A stretch of DNA of 64,000 nt from Verrucomicrobiaceae bacterium UBA2429. Its GTDB lineage: Bacteria > Verrucomicrobiota > Verrucomicrobiia > Verrucomicrobiales > Verrucomicrobiaceae. Location of the stretch: contig DDQZ01000026.1 of assembly GCA_002343505.1 (NCBI GenBank), positions 1 through 64,000 on the forward strand. The letters run 5' to 3'. This document shows, piece after piece, positions 23,538-32,212 of the stretch; the first letter of the stretch is position 1; the number at the start of each line of letters is the position of its first letter. The translations under genes were made by a program, and so were the position numbers. The notes under the pieces were generated by a model. It had not been told where the DNA came from, made no database searches, and saw only the letters and a list, made by a program, of their open reading frames with translations.

Positions 23538-24680
23538 TCACGGCCTGCCGCCCTCGTCGAGCTCCCGCGCGGTTTCCTCGAAGGCTTCGGCCAGCGCCTG
23601 CCAGCCGGCGGCGGTGGCATACCTGCCGCCGCTGACGCGGACGACGCGGCGCAGTTCCTCCCAGTCCGCGCCGAGGGCCTGGACCACGACCGACGAGCCT
23701 TCCCTGCCGGAGCTGCACGCGGAGCCTGTGGAGATGGCAAAGCCGCGCCGGCTGAGGCGGGCGAGCCATTTCAGATTGGAATGGCGCGGCATGACCATGA
23801 GCAGGGTGTTCCAGAGGCGCGGAGCCGTGTCCGAGATCAGGCGCAGGCCGGGCAAGGCGCTCTGCAGGCGGGCAAAAAAGGCGTCGCGCAGGAGCGGTTG
23901 CGCGCTCATGGCCCGGGGGATTTCCGCCTCGGACTCGCGCAAGGCGGCGAGCATGGCGGCGATGGCGGGGTAGTTTTCCGTGCCAGCGCGCCGCCCGGTC
24001 TCCTGCGGTCCGCCATGCAGAAGGGGGAAGCTTTCCTGCTCGTCTGCGAGCATGAGAAAACCCGCGCCTTTGGGACCGCCGAACTTGTGAGCGCTGCCGG
24101 TGAGATAGTCGCACGCGCCAAGGCCGGCGGCGGGCAGTTTGCCAAACCATTGGGCGGCGTCGCAGTGAAAGCGCGCGCCATGCCCGCGGCAGATGGCGAG
24201 CAAATCGGGCCAGGGCTGGAGCACGCCGCTTTCGTTGCTGGCGGCCATGATGGAGACGAGCGCGGGTTTGTGCCGCTGGAGGAAGGCGCGCAGATCATCC
24301 GGCTGGACGATGCCCTGACCGTCCACGGCAATGTCAAGCACACGCGCGCGGCCCAGCCAGGCTTGAGCGGCCTGACGGACGCTGGGGTGCTCGATGGCGG
24401 AGATGGCGACAGACGCATCCGGCGGCAGGCAGCGGGCGAGTCCGGCGAAGAGGGTGTTGTTGGACTCAGTGGCGCCGGAGTTGAAGACGATCCGCGCGGC
24501 CTCGGTGTCGATAATGCCGGCCAGCTCCTCGCGCGCGGCATCCAGAGCATGGGCGGCGAGGCCGGCCTCGCGGTAAAGGCTGGAGGGGTTGTGCCAGTGG
24601 CGATCCTCAGCCTGGAGCCACGCGGAACGCGCGGCCGGTGAGAGCGGCGTGGTGGCGTTGTGGTCAAAATAGCGCGTCAT
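23538..24680 (-). CDS. Cysteine desulfurase (NifS/IscS family), copy 2
   Basis: 380 residues. N-terminal MTRYFDHNATTPLSP; PLP Lys199 in TGSAHKFGGPKG; active-site Cys322 in ISTGSACSSG, which keeps the canonical SSG-type ending better than copy 1. The C-terminal extension is short, as in NifS-like group I enzymes. It begins 25 bp after the ftsZ stop on the same strand with no terminator in the gap, so it is probably the distal gene of the division cluster. Cytoplasmic sulfur mobilisation is expected; which copy serves Fe-S assembly cannot be told here. Confidence 0.92.
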   Translation of the reverse strand: MTRYFDHNATTPLSPAARSAWLQAEDRHWHNPSSLYREAGLAAHALDAAREELAGIIDTEAARIVFNSGATESNNTLFAGLARCLPPDASVAISAIEHPSVRQAAQAWLGRARVLDIAVDGQGIVQPDDLRAFLQRHKPALVSIMAASNESGVLQPWPDLLAICRGHGARFHCDAAQWFGKLPAAGLGACDYLTGSAHKFGGPKGAGFLMLADEQESFPLLHGGPQETGRRAGTENYPAIAAMLAALRESEAEIPRAMSAQPLLRDAFFARLQSALPGLRLISDTAPRLWNTLLMVMPRHSNLKWLARLSRRGFAISTGSACSSGREGSSVVVQALGADWEELRRVVRVSGGRYATAAGWQALAEAFEETARELDEGGRP

Positions 24681-24705
24681 GCCCGTGGACGGGACACCTG
24701 CCGGG

Positions 24706-26409
24706 TCAGCGCTTCAATTTCATTTTGAGACGCTTCCAGGTGGGCACGTCGAGATTTTCACCGCCCGGAGCGATGGCAGGCTCGGTGCCTTTGAAGCGGG
24801 CCGGCTCCTCGTCCGCGCCAAGGCCGAGATCAATCTGGGCCGGACCTGGAGGCGGGGATTTTTTGACGGCAGCCAGCGGTGTGAGCGGACGGCGCGCAAT
24901 GACGGGCGCCTGCGGGGGGACGGGATCAGGCTCAGGAGGCGGTGTCATGAAGTCCTCGATGCGCAGGCGGCGTGGTTTTTCCGGCTCTGGCGCGGGCTGC
25001 TCCGGCGCGGGTTCGGGCTCGGGATCGGCGGCCGAGTCCGACGGAGTTTCCTGGGAAACGTCATAATCATCCTCGTGCTCGAACTCCACCTCATCCTGCG
25101 CAGGCGGCAAGTCATGGGACGAGGATGGCGCTTCCAGCTCAAACTCATCCTGCGTCACAGGCGACGAGGCATCCTCCGGCTGGTGATGGACGATGATTTC
25201 ATCGTCGGTGAAGATCAAGTCCAGGGAAGGGTCGGCTGCGGCTGCGGCTGCGGCTGCGGGGACGGAAGCGGCAGGCGGCGGAGGTTGTTTTCTCACCTCC
25301 TTCGGCGCGGGCGGGGTGATGACTTTGCTTTTGAGTCCGGGAATGACGGCGGCTGCGACGCTGGGCATGGGCCGGTCCGTGAGAGGCAGCATTTCAGCGG
25401 GCGGGGCGGCGGCGGCGACCGTGTTGAGCTGGGCGAGGCCGAGAGAGCTGACGAGAGTCACGGAGACGGAGTCGGCGAGACGGGCGTCAACGGCGACTCC
25501 GAACAAAATGTGCGTGTGGTCGGGGACATGGCGGCCGAGCTGCTTCATGATGGTGTCCACCTCGACGAGCGTGAGAGACTCGCCGCCGGCGATGTGGACG
25601 AGCAGCGTGCGGGTCTGGTGAAGCAGGCGGCCCTGGTCAATGAGCGGACTCTTGAGGGCGCGCTTGAGCGCCTCGGCGCCGCGATGCTGGCCGCGCGCCT
25701 CGCCGAATCCGAAGAGGCAGCGCCCGTCGGAGGTGCTGAGCGCGCTGGTGAGGTCATCAAGGCCGAGCTTCACCAGGCCGGGCAGGGTGACGATGGTGGA
25801 GACGGCGCGCAGGCTCTGGGCGATGAGCTGGTCGGCCTGCGCGAAGGCTTTCTGGATGCCGTCCTTGGGCAGGATGAGCTCGCACATGCGGTTGTTCTCA
25901 AAAAGCACGAGTGCGTCGGCCCGCTTTTGCAGTTGAGCGAGCGCCTCCTCAGCCTGGGCCAGCCGGCGGCGGCCTTCGAAGTCAAAGGGCATGGTGGCAG
26001 TGACGAGGACAAGAGCGCCGGTGCTTTTGGCGATCTCGGCGACGACAGGAGCCGCGCCTGATCCCGTGCCTCCGCCCAGCCCCGCGCAGATGAAGACGAT
26101 GTCATGCCCGTCAATCTCCTGGCGGATCTCCTCGCGGGAGAACATGGCGGCCTCGCGTCCGAGATCCGGGTCGCCCCCGGCTCCCACGCCACGCATAAGA
26201 TCGGCGCCGAGCTGAATTTTCACCGGGGCCATGGAATGCGAGAGCACGCGCACATCCGTGTGCATGGCGACGAGCTTGGCGTCCACGGTGCGGTCGAGGG
26301 TGATGCGGTCAATGACATTGCCGCCCGCGCCGCCGACTCCGACGATGCAGGTGCGCAGGGCGGGAGAGCCGGATTCATCCCGGAGGAGAGAGCGATCATA
26401 TTCAACCAT
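24706..26409 (-). CDS. ftsZ: Cell division protein FtsZ, divergent
   Basis: 567 residues from ATG 26409; the 61 in-frame codons upstream lie in the ftsA gap and end. The tubulin signature GGGTGSG is at 112-118 and the nucleotide loop VGGAGGNVIDR near the N-terminus. The synergy (T7) loop after PGLV reads KLGLDD (214-219) instead of NVDFAD: the catalytic second Asp is kept as Asp219, but the Asn and first Asp are replaced by Lys and Gly. A long acidic, Pro-rich linker (about 330-550, with an eight-residue Ala run) ends in LDVPTWKRLKMKLKR, resembling the usual FtsZ tail that binds FtsA. It forms the Z-ring at mid-cell. FtsA and FtsQ are encoded upstream. Confidence 0.95.
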   Translation of the reverse strand: MVEYDRSLLRDESGSPALRTCIVGVGGAGGNVIDRITLDRTVDAKLVAMHTDVRVLSHSMAPVKIQLGADLMRGVGAGGDPDLGREAAMFSREEIRQEIDGHDIVFICAGLGGGTGSGAAPVVAEIAKSTGALVLVTATMPFDFEGRRRLAQAEEALAQLQKRADALVLFENNRMCELILPKDGIQKAFAQADQLIAQSLRAVSTIVTLPGLVKLGLDDLTSALSTSDGRCLFGFGEARGQHRGAEALKRALKSPLIDQGRLLHQTRTLLVHIAGGESLTLVEVDTIMKQLGRHVPDHTHILFGVAVDARLADSVSVTLVSSLGLAQLNTVAAAAPPAEMLPLTDRPMPSVAAAVIPGLKSKVITPPAPKEVRKQPPPPAASVPAAAAAAAADPSLDLIFTDDEIIVHHQPEDASSPVTQDEFELEAPSSSHDLPPAQDEVEFEHEDDYDVSQETPSDSAADPEPEPAPEQPAPEPEKPRRLRIEDFMTPPPEPDPVPPQAPVIARRPLTPLAAVKKSPPPGPAQIDLGLGADEEPARFKGTEPAIAPGGENLDVPTWKRLKMKLKR

Positions 26410-26458
26410 GGTGATGTGGGGGTGGTGGAGGGTGGTGCGCCGGAGACCGGCGCGTTGT

Positions 26459-27676
26459 CTAGGCCGCAGGCATGAGAATGTCCGACATTTTCCTTTTGAG
26501 GAAGCGGAAAGGTGAGAAGGGCGGTTTTTCCTGGTCGAGGATCTGCGCGTAGCGGATGAGCCCGATGGGAGCGGAAAACTGGGGCTTTTCAAACATGGCG
26601 GTGACGCCGCTGACAGGCGCGGACCCCGCGCGCGTGACCTTCATGCCAAAAACATCCCTGGCCACGATGTCAATGCCCCGCAGCAGGCTGCTGCCGCCGG
26701 TGAGGAAAACGCCGGCCGCAAGGCGGTCGAGGTGCCCCTCGCAGCGCAGGCGCACCTGCTCGAAGATTTCCCTCACGCGCAGTTGGATGATTTCGTTGAG
26801 AAAGGCGCGCTCGACCTCTCCGATGGCGTAGCCGTTGTCGTCCTCGATGCGCACGATCTCACCCGTGGCCGCATCGTCCACGATGCAACTGCCGGTGTTG
26901 ATTTTCAGGCTCTCCGCCCTGGCATGATAGATGTGAAGGGCCTGGGCGATGTCCTGGCTGATGTGATCGCCCCCCAGCGGCACGCAGCCGGCGGTGGTGA
27001 GCATGCTGTCGTCGTAAAGCACGAAGTCCGCGGTGCCGCCGCCGATGTCAATCATGAGGGCGCCCTCGCGCTTGGCCTCGCGGCTGAGCACGACCTGCGC
27101 GGCGGCCACGGGGTTGAAGACGATGTCCTCGACCTCGAGAGGCATCTCCTTGACGCACTTGATGGAGTTTTGAATGCGCGGCATCTGGCCGTGGATGATG
27201 AGGTAGTCGGCCTCAATCTGGCGGCCCTGGCGCCCGACGGGCAGGCGCACGCCCTCCACACCGTCCACGATGTACTGCCTGGAGACGCTGTGAAGAAAGA
27301 TGTGGTCATCGGGCACATCCACAGTCTCGCGCGCGGTCTTTTTGGCGGCCTCGACATCCTTTTCGAGAATCTCGGTGCGTCCTTCGGGCAGGCAGTGCAG
27401 GCCGCGGTTGTTGATGCTCTGGATGTGCGCGCCGGAGACTCCGAGAAAGACGGTCTTGACCATCACATCGCTGAGGTCCTCCGCCCTCACGAGCGCGTCA
27501 TTCAGGCAGGTCTGGGCTTTTTCGAAGTCCACGATCTCGCCTTTGCGCACTCCGCGCGAGGGTGCCTGGCCGACGCCCAGGATCTTGATGGCGCCGTCGC
27601 GCTTGGCCTCGCCGACGACGACGCAGATTTTACTCGTGCCGATTTCCAGGGCCACATAGATGGTGCTTTTTGCCAT
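26459..27676 (-). CDS. ftsA: Cell division protein FtsA
   Basis: 405 residues, actin-like ATPase. IYVALEIGTSKICVVVGE (phosphate 1), LMIDIGGGTADFVLY (phosphate 2) and VFLTGGSSLLRGID (adenosine) are in order, and the inserted 1C-type region is present (about 85-165). The C-terminus (FSPFRFLKRKMSDILMP) forms the expected amphipathic membrane-targeting helix. It tethers FtsZ to the membrane. The gene starts 6 bp after ftsQ and ends 49 bp before ftsZ. Confidence 0.96.
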   Translation of the reverse strand: MAKSTIYVALEIGTSKICVVVGEAKRDGAIKILGVGQAPSRGVRKGEIVDFEKAQTCLNDALVRAEDLSDVMVKTVFLGVSGAHIQSINNRGLHCLPEGRTEILEKDVEAAKKTARETVDVPDDHIFLHSVSRQYIVDGVEGVRLPVGRQGRQIEADYLIIHGQMPRIQNSIKCVKEMPLEVEDIVFNPVAAAQVVLSREAKREGALMIDIGGGTADFVLYDDSMLTTAGCVPLGGDHISQDIAQALHIYHARAESLKINTGSCIVDDAATGEIVRIEDDNGYAIGEVERAFLNEIIQLRVREIFEQVRLRCEGHLDRLAAGVFLTGGSSLLRGIDIVARDVFGMKVTRAGSAPVSGVTAMFEKPQFSAPIGLIRYAQILDQEKPPFSPFRFLKRKMSDILMPAA

Positions 27677-27682
27677 GTTGAT

Positions 27683-28684
27683 TCAGCGCGTGGTGGTTGC
27701 CGCGTTGGCGGCGGGCATGCCCAGCCCGGCGAGGTCCGGCGGACTGCGGAAAGTGACGGGAACATTCTTGCTGACGGCCAGGTTCAGCGTGTCCACATCC
27801 CAGCGGCGCTGACGGGCATGGAACCAGAATTGGTCCAGCCGCGCCAACTGCCTTTCCAATTCATCCACCCCGAAGATGACCTGCGTCTTGTCGGAAAACT
27901 GGACCAGAATGGACCAGGGCGTCTGGATGTGCATCGCCCGCGCCTGCGGCTGGCCGTCCTCGTGGCGCCGGTCCAGTTCTTTGACGAGGTGGAGGGCCGA
28001 GCGCAGGGAAAGATCGTCCAAAGCCAGGCCGGGAGTGTTTTGCTGGAGCCTTTCGTGGTGGATGACGGGCAGGGCGGCGTAATTGTCCGGCTGATAATCG
28101 CAGGGAAACGTGGCTCCCTCGCTGTCCACCAGCCAGCAACCCTCGGCTCGCCCCTCCGCCATGCCGAGACGCGGGCAGGCCAGCCAGGCGACGGGACGGC
28201 GCTGCGCGACGCGCAGTGTCAGCACGCCCTTGTCAAAATCACGCTCCAATGCCACTCCGGTGACCGCCGGCAATTGGCGCAGGCGGGCGCGCACCTCGCG
28301 CATGTTGATGAACAGCAAATTTTCCCCGTGCGTCAGCAGCGTCGTGCGCGCGATCTTGTCCACGGAAAGCGGCCCGCTCGTGTCCACCGCGATCTGCACC
28401 AGCGCAAACTGCGGGTTTTTCAGAATCGTCTCCTGCACCGTCACCTTCAGCAGGCCCAAAACGCAGATGGTGATGATGAGGCCGGTGGCCAGTTTGAAGC
28501 CAAGCCTTGTCGCGGACTGCCGCGCCATCTGGCGGATTTTGGGCGAATCCACTGGCAACTCGGCCGCATAAATGATCCTGGGTTTCCTGGCGGACTTGCG
28601 GACGTTTTTTTCATCCACCACGGCAGCCCCGCGCTTCGACGCGGGATTCTGCCGGACCGGAGCCTGGGGACGGGAGGAAGGCAT
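27683..28684 (-). CDS. ftsQ: Cell division protein FtsQ/DivIB
   Basis: 333 residues from ATG 28684. A basic cytoplasmic N-terminus of about 80 residues, one membrane segment (about 85-105, LATGLIITICVLGLL), then a POTRA-like domain (PQFALVQIAVDTSG, LLTHGENLLFINMREVRARLRQLPAVTGV) and the beta domain. Sequence conservation is low, as usual for FtsQ, so position before ftsA is part of the evidence. It links the Z-ring to septal peptidoglycan synthases. Ddl lies 165 bp upstream across an AT-rich gap that may hold a promoter. Confidence 0.88.
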   Translation of the reverse strand: MPSSRPQAPVRQNPASKRGAAVVDEKNVRKSARKPRIIYAAELPVDSPKIRQMARQSATRLGFKLATGLIITICVLGLLKVTVQETILKNPQFALVQIAVDTSGPLSVDKIARTTLLTHGENLLFINMREVRARLRQLPAVTGVALERDFDKGVLTLRVAQRRPVAWLACPRLGMAEGRAEGCWLVDSEGATFPCDYQPDNYAALPVIHHERLQQNTPGLALDDLSLRSALHLVKELDRRHEDGQPQARAMHIQTPWSILVQFSDKTQVIFGVDELERQLARLDQFWFHARQRRWDVDTLNLAVSKNVPVTFRSPPDLAGLGMPAANAATTTR

Positions 28685-28775
28685 GACCGTGAAAGTGTTG
28701 ATTTTTAATTCATCTGAAATAATCCCTTTCCCGCTCAAATGCCATAATTTTCTCAAAAAATGAGCGCCAGCATTT

Positions 28776-28795
28776 TTTCACAAATCCGTGTGAAA
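28776..28795. promoter_or_regulatory. Palindrome in the AT-rich gap before ftsQ
   Basis: TTTCACA, 6-base spacer, TGTGAAA: a perfect 7-bp inverted repeat in the 165-bp ddl-ftsQ gap, which is much richer in A and T than its surroundings. It could be an operator; no consensus promoter was clear. Confidence 0.35.
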
Positions 28796-28849
28796 GCGCC
28801 AAATGCCGCATCTTCAGACAGCAGATCCCCCGCCGCGCTGCGGCGCAAA

Positions 28850-29770
28850 TCAAGGCCGCGCCTGCAAGGATAGCTCAATGATCCGCGCGCACAGCTCGCT
28901 GAAGCTGATCCCGGCGGCGAGTGCCGCCTTGGGCAGCAGACTGCTGCTCGTCATGCCGGGGATGGTGTTGATCTCGAGCACAAACGGCTGCCCGTCCGCG
29001 CGCAGCATCACATCCACCCGCCCATAGACCTCCGTGCCGCAGGAGCGGAAAGCGGCCATGGCGGCATCCTGCACGCGACGCGTCACGGCATCGTCCAGGT
29101 CCGCCGGGCAATGGTAGAGCGTTCTGCCCTTGCCGGTCATCCAGGGGTATTTGTTGTTCATGTCATAAAAGCCGTCCACCGGCTCGATGTGAATGACCGG
29201 CAGCACCAAGTCTCCCAGAATGCCGACAGTCAGTTCCCTGCCCTCAATGAACTCCTCCACCAGCGTGGCGTCGCCATACTGGCGCGCCTCCTCCACGGCG
29301 GCGGCCCATTCCGATGCGTCGCGGACAATCTTCACACCCACACTCGAACCTTCGCGCGGCGGCTTGGAGACCAGCGGCGGCTGAATCTCCAGAGGGACGC
29401 CGCCATCCAGCGGCCAGATCTGAGAGCGCGGTGTCGGCACCCCGGCGGCGAGAAATTTCTCCTTGCTCAGCGCCTTGTCGAAAGCCACCCGGCTGCTCTC
29501 CACACCCGCGCCCGTGTAGCGAATGCCGCGCCGTTCCAGGATGGCCTGAATCTGCCCGTCCTCGCCGAAGGTGCCGTGAATCAGGTTCATGGCGATGAGC
29601 ACATCCGCCGGGCATTCGAAGTCCGGCCCGCGCACATCCACCGGCAGCACCTCAGCGCCGAGAGAGTCCAGCGCCTGCCCAACACTCTCGGCGGTTTTCA
29701 CCGAGACTTCGCGTTCCGAGCCGGGGCCGCCGAAAAGCACGGCGATGCGTTGTGATGAGAGATCGAGCAT
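28850..29770 (-). CDS. ddl: D-alanine--D-alanine ligase
   Basis: 306 residues from ATG 29770 (MLDLSSQRIAVLFGG); ATG 29785 is possible. ATP-grasp enzyme with family motifs HGTFGEDGQIQAILE, YTGAGVESSRVAFDK, EGSSVGVKIV, LVEEFIEGRELTVGI and FVLEINTIPGMT. It joins two D-Ala residues for the peptidoglycan stem peptide in the cytoplasm. As in many division clusters, it lies just upstream of ftsQ. The presence of ddl and ftsQAZ agrees with a peptidoglycan-containing verrucomicrobial wall. Confidence 0.96.
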   Translation of the reverse strand: MLDLSSQRIAVLFGGPGSEREVSVKTAESVGQALDSLGAEVLPVDVRGPDFECPADVLIAMNLIHGTFGEDGQIQAILERRGIRYTGAGVESSRVAFDKALSKEKFLAAGVPTPRSQIWPLDGGVPLEIQPPLVSKPPREGSSVGVKIVRDASEWAAAVEEARQYGDATLVEEFIEGRELTVGILGDLVLPVIHIEPVDGFYDMNNKYPWMTGKGRTLYHCPADLDDAVTRRVQDAAMAAFRSCGTEVYGRVDVMLRADGQPFVLEINTIPGMTSSSLLPKAALAAGISFSELCARIIELSLQARP

Positions 29771-29863
29771 GGGCTGCGCACCCATGTCACGCCCCGCGCG
29801 CCGCGCAAAGGCAAAGTGGCGCGTCCGCCCTGTGGAAGGAAAAAAGCCCGGTCAACACCCGCC

Positions 29864-30721
29864 TCAATGCCTCTCCTGCTCGCGGAACTGGCTCGGCGTG
29901 AGACCGGTCATGCGCTTGAAGTCTTTGCTGAAAAAAAACTGGTCCGTGTAGCCCGCCTGGCGCGCGATTTCCTTCACCGCGTCGTCGGACTCCGCCAGAC
30001 GGCGTTTCGCCTGGTTGATGCGCTCGCGCCGCAGCCAGTCAATCGGACTCGTGCCCACAAACGCCTTGAACTGCCGGCTGAAGTGGGACTCGCTCATGCC
30101 CGCCAGCGCGGCGAGTTCCGCCACGCGGATCGGCTCGTGAAAATACAGCCGCATCCGCTCCAGCGCGCGCTGCACCGGCTGCGGCAGCTCCGGCCTAAGC
30201 TCGAGCGCGTCACCGAGCCGCGACTCAAAGGCCGCCGCCAGCAGCGCCGCCACCCGAGCGTTCACATGCGCCGCATCACATGGACGGCCTGATTCCAGCC
30301 GGTGAAAGATGCCTTCAAAATCCCCCTTCGCCGCCTCCGGCGCCACACCCGCGAAAACCGGCCTGGACCGCACCTCAAGCAGCTCCCCCAGCCGGTCCAG
30401 CGTCCTCCCTTCGACACGAATCCAATAGAGATCCCAGGGATCCTGCTTCACGGCGCCATACAGATGCGGATGGTGGCAGTTCACCCACACCAGATCACCC
30501 GGCCCCGCCTCATGGCGGCGGCCCGCCACCTGCACCCAGCCCCGTCCGCCCAGGCAGAGGATCAACTCATGCCCCGGATACGTCTCGCGCCCGATGCGGT
30601 GGCCCGCTCCGCCGCGCAGATGCCCTGCGCGCACCACGCAGAAAAACAAATCCCTCTGCCACTCCAGGGGAGTCGCATGATAGTTGCGCAAAAACACCGT
30701 CTCCTTGGCGGGCTGGCTCAT
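29864..30721 (-). CDS. AraC-family transcriptional regulator
   Basis: 285 residues from ATG 30721; the frame extends by three codons to a TTG. The N-terminal cupin sensor domain (about 20-155) has PGHELILCLGGRGWVQV and GPGDLVWVNCHHPHLY, typical of sugar-sensing AraC proteins. The C-terminal double helix-turn-helix (about 185-282) has VAELAALAGMSESHFSRQFK and EIARQAGYTDQFFFSKDFK. The gene is divergent from the peroxiredoxin at 30879 and has no sugar operon beside it, so its target is unclear. Confidence 0.93.
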   Translation of the reverse strand: MSQPAKETVFLRNYHATPLEWQRDLFFCVVRAGHLRGGAGHRIGRETYPGHELILCLGGRGWVQVAGRRHEAGPGDLVWVNCHHPHLYGAVKQDPWDLYWIRVEGRTLDRLGELLEVRSRPVFAGVAPEAAKGDFEGIFHRLESGRPCDAAHVNARVAALLAAAFESRLGDALELRPELPQPVQRALERMRLYFHEPIRVAELAALAGMSESHFSRQFKAFVGTSPIDWLRRERINQAKRRLAESDDAVKEIARQAGYTDQFFFSKDFKRMTGLTPSQFREQERH

Positions 30722-30878
30722 GGGCTGCAAACGAATCGCATTTTATGCCGGATGTCGAGCCGCAAACCCGGCACTTTCCCCCGCCCGCCGCGCCATCCCC
30801 GGTCTTGACCGGCCGCGTCTGCCGCCTTTGATGCCGCCGCGCGTCCACCGCGCTCGAAACCCGAACCCAAATCCCATC

Positions 30879-31373
30879 ATGTCCCTCTCCACCGGCTCAC
30901 CCGCCCCTGATTTCACCCTCGCAACCCTCGGCGCCAGCGGCCCTGAATTGTTCAAGCTCTCCGAAAACCTCGGCCAGGCAAACCTGCTTCTCCTCTTTGT
31001 GCCCATGGCCTTCACCGGCATCTGCACCAAGGAATTCTGCGAGATCTCCAACGGCATCAATGAATTCACCAAGCTGAACGCCAGGGTCGTCGGCATCAGC
31101 GGTGACAACCCTTTTGCCCAGAAGGCTTGGGCCGAAAAGGAGAACATCACGCTCCAGCTCCTCAGCGACTACGACCACCATGTCGCCGCAGCCTATGGCG
31201 TGGCGTATCAGAGCTTCCTGCCCGCGAAAAACCTCATCATGGGCGGCGTGCCCAAGCGCTCCGCCTTCATCGTGGACAAGGCCGGCATCATCCAGTACGC
31301 CGAAGTTCTGGAAAGCCCCGGCGACCTGCCAAACTTCGACGCCATCAAGGCAAAGCTCGCCGAGCTTGCCTGA
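30879..31373 (+). CDS. Peroxiredoxin, AhpE/TSA type
   Basis: 164 residues from ATG 30879. The peroxidatic cysteine is Cys49 in MAFTGICTKEFCE; Cys54 could resolve it. AFIVDKAGIIQYAEVLE and GVAYQSF are thioredoxin-fold features of the AhpE-like group. It should reduce peroxides in the cytoplasm. The gene is followed by a strong terminator and read divergently from the AraC gene across a 157-bp gap. Confidence 0.92.
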   Translation: MSLSTGSPAPDFTLATLGASGPELFKLSENLGQANLLLLFVPMAFTGICTKEFCEISNGINEFTKLNARVVGISGDNPFAQKAWAEKENITLQLLSDYDHHVAAAYGVAYQSFLPAKNLIMGGVPKRSAFIVDKAGIIQYAEVLESPGDLPNFDAIKAKLAELA

Positions 31374-31415
31374 CCCCGCCCGCCGCGGCCATGCGGCAGC
31401 CTCAGCCACCCAACC

Positions 31416-31452
31416 GGAGGCCGGCCCGACAAGGCCGCCTCCGCCTTTTTTT
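31416..31452 (+). terminator. Rho-independent terminator after the peroxiredoxin
   Basis: GGAGGCCGGCC / GGCCGCCTCC stem with a one-base bulge and 6-base loop, followed by GCC and seven T. Confidence 0.85.
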
Positions 31453-31520
31453 GCGCTCCGCAAAATGCGGCCGGGAAAATCCATTGCCACCACGCGCCGA
31501 AGCGCGTTTCCTCCCCTGCC

Positions 31521-32174
31521 ATGATGGACTTCCCGCCCGACACCCTGCGCGATCTGCGCGTGAGTTATGATCTCGACAACCTCGTCGAGGAAAGCGCGCC
31601 CGCCGATCCGCGCGTCCTTTTCCAGGCCTGGCTGAAAGACGCGCTTGAGCACCAGCTCCCCGAACCCAACGCCATGACCCTCGCCACCATCGGCGAAGAC
31701 GGGGGGCCGAGCGCGCGCACCGTGCTCCTGAAGGGCCTCGATTCCGAAGGCTTCCATTTTTTCACCAACTATGAAAGCCGCAAAGCGCGGGAGATCGCCG
31801 CCAACCCGCGCGCCAGCGCCGTCTTTCTATGGACGCAGCGCCACCATCAAGTCTGCGTGCGCGGCTTCATCCAAAAGCTGCCGCGCGAGGAGACCGAGAG
31901 CTACTTCGCCACCCGCCCGGCGGGGCATCAAATCGGCGCCTGGGTTTCCGAGCAGAGCAGGGTCATCCCCGGCCGCGCCTGGCTGGAGGCGCGCGAAGCC
32001 GAAATGCGCGCCCGCTTCGGCGAAGGCCCCATCCCCTGCCCTCCTCACTGGGGCGGTTACGCGCTTGTGCCGGATGAGTTCGAGTTCTGGCAGGGCCGCA
32101 TCAGCCGCCTGCACGACCGCCTGCGCTACACTCGCGAAGGCGCGGGCTGGAAAATCGAGCGTCTCAGTCCTTGA
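31521..32174 (+). CDS. pdxH: Pyridoxine/pyridoxamine 5'-phosphate oxidase
   Basis: 217 residues, the normal PdxH size. Family signatures: [20 protein letters not shown] (FMN binding), [39 protein letters not shown], and the C-terminal [20 protein letters not shown]. It oxidises PNP or PMP to pyridoxal 5'-phosphate with FMN and oxygen in the cytoplasm. Start ATG 31521 or the adjacent ATG 31524. The next gene starts 39 bp later and may be co-transcribed. Confidence 0.97.
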   Translation: MMDFPPDTLRDLRVSYDLDNLVEESAPADPRVLFQAWLKDALEHQLPEPNAMTLATIGEDGGPSARTVLLKGLDSEGFHFFTNYESRKAREIAANPRASAVFLWTQRHHQVCVRGFIQKLPREETESYFATRPAGHQIGAWVSEQSRVIPGRAWLEAREAEMRARFGEGPIPCPPHWGGYALVPDEFEFWQGRISRLHDRLRYTREGAGWKIERLSP

Positions 32175-32212
32175 GGCAACATCCCGCGGCGCGGCGCGTT
32201 TTTTCCAGCCCC

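Noticed and set aside
22482..24641. 719-codon plus-strand frame opposite the NHL protein and cysteine desulfurase
   Set aside because: Both minus-strand genes have clear family motifs; the plus frame has none.
25230..25262. GCTGCG microsatellite considered as a regulatory repeat
   Set aside because: It encodes a polyalanine run in the disordered linker of FtsZ; no frame disruption.
24679..26061. 460-codon frame opposite ftsZ
   Set aside because: Gly/Arg-rich shadow; ftsZ on the other strand is certain.
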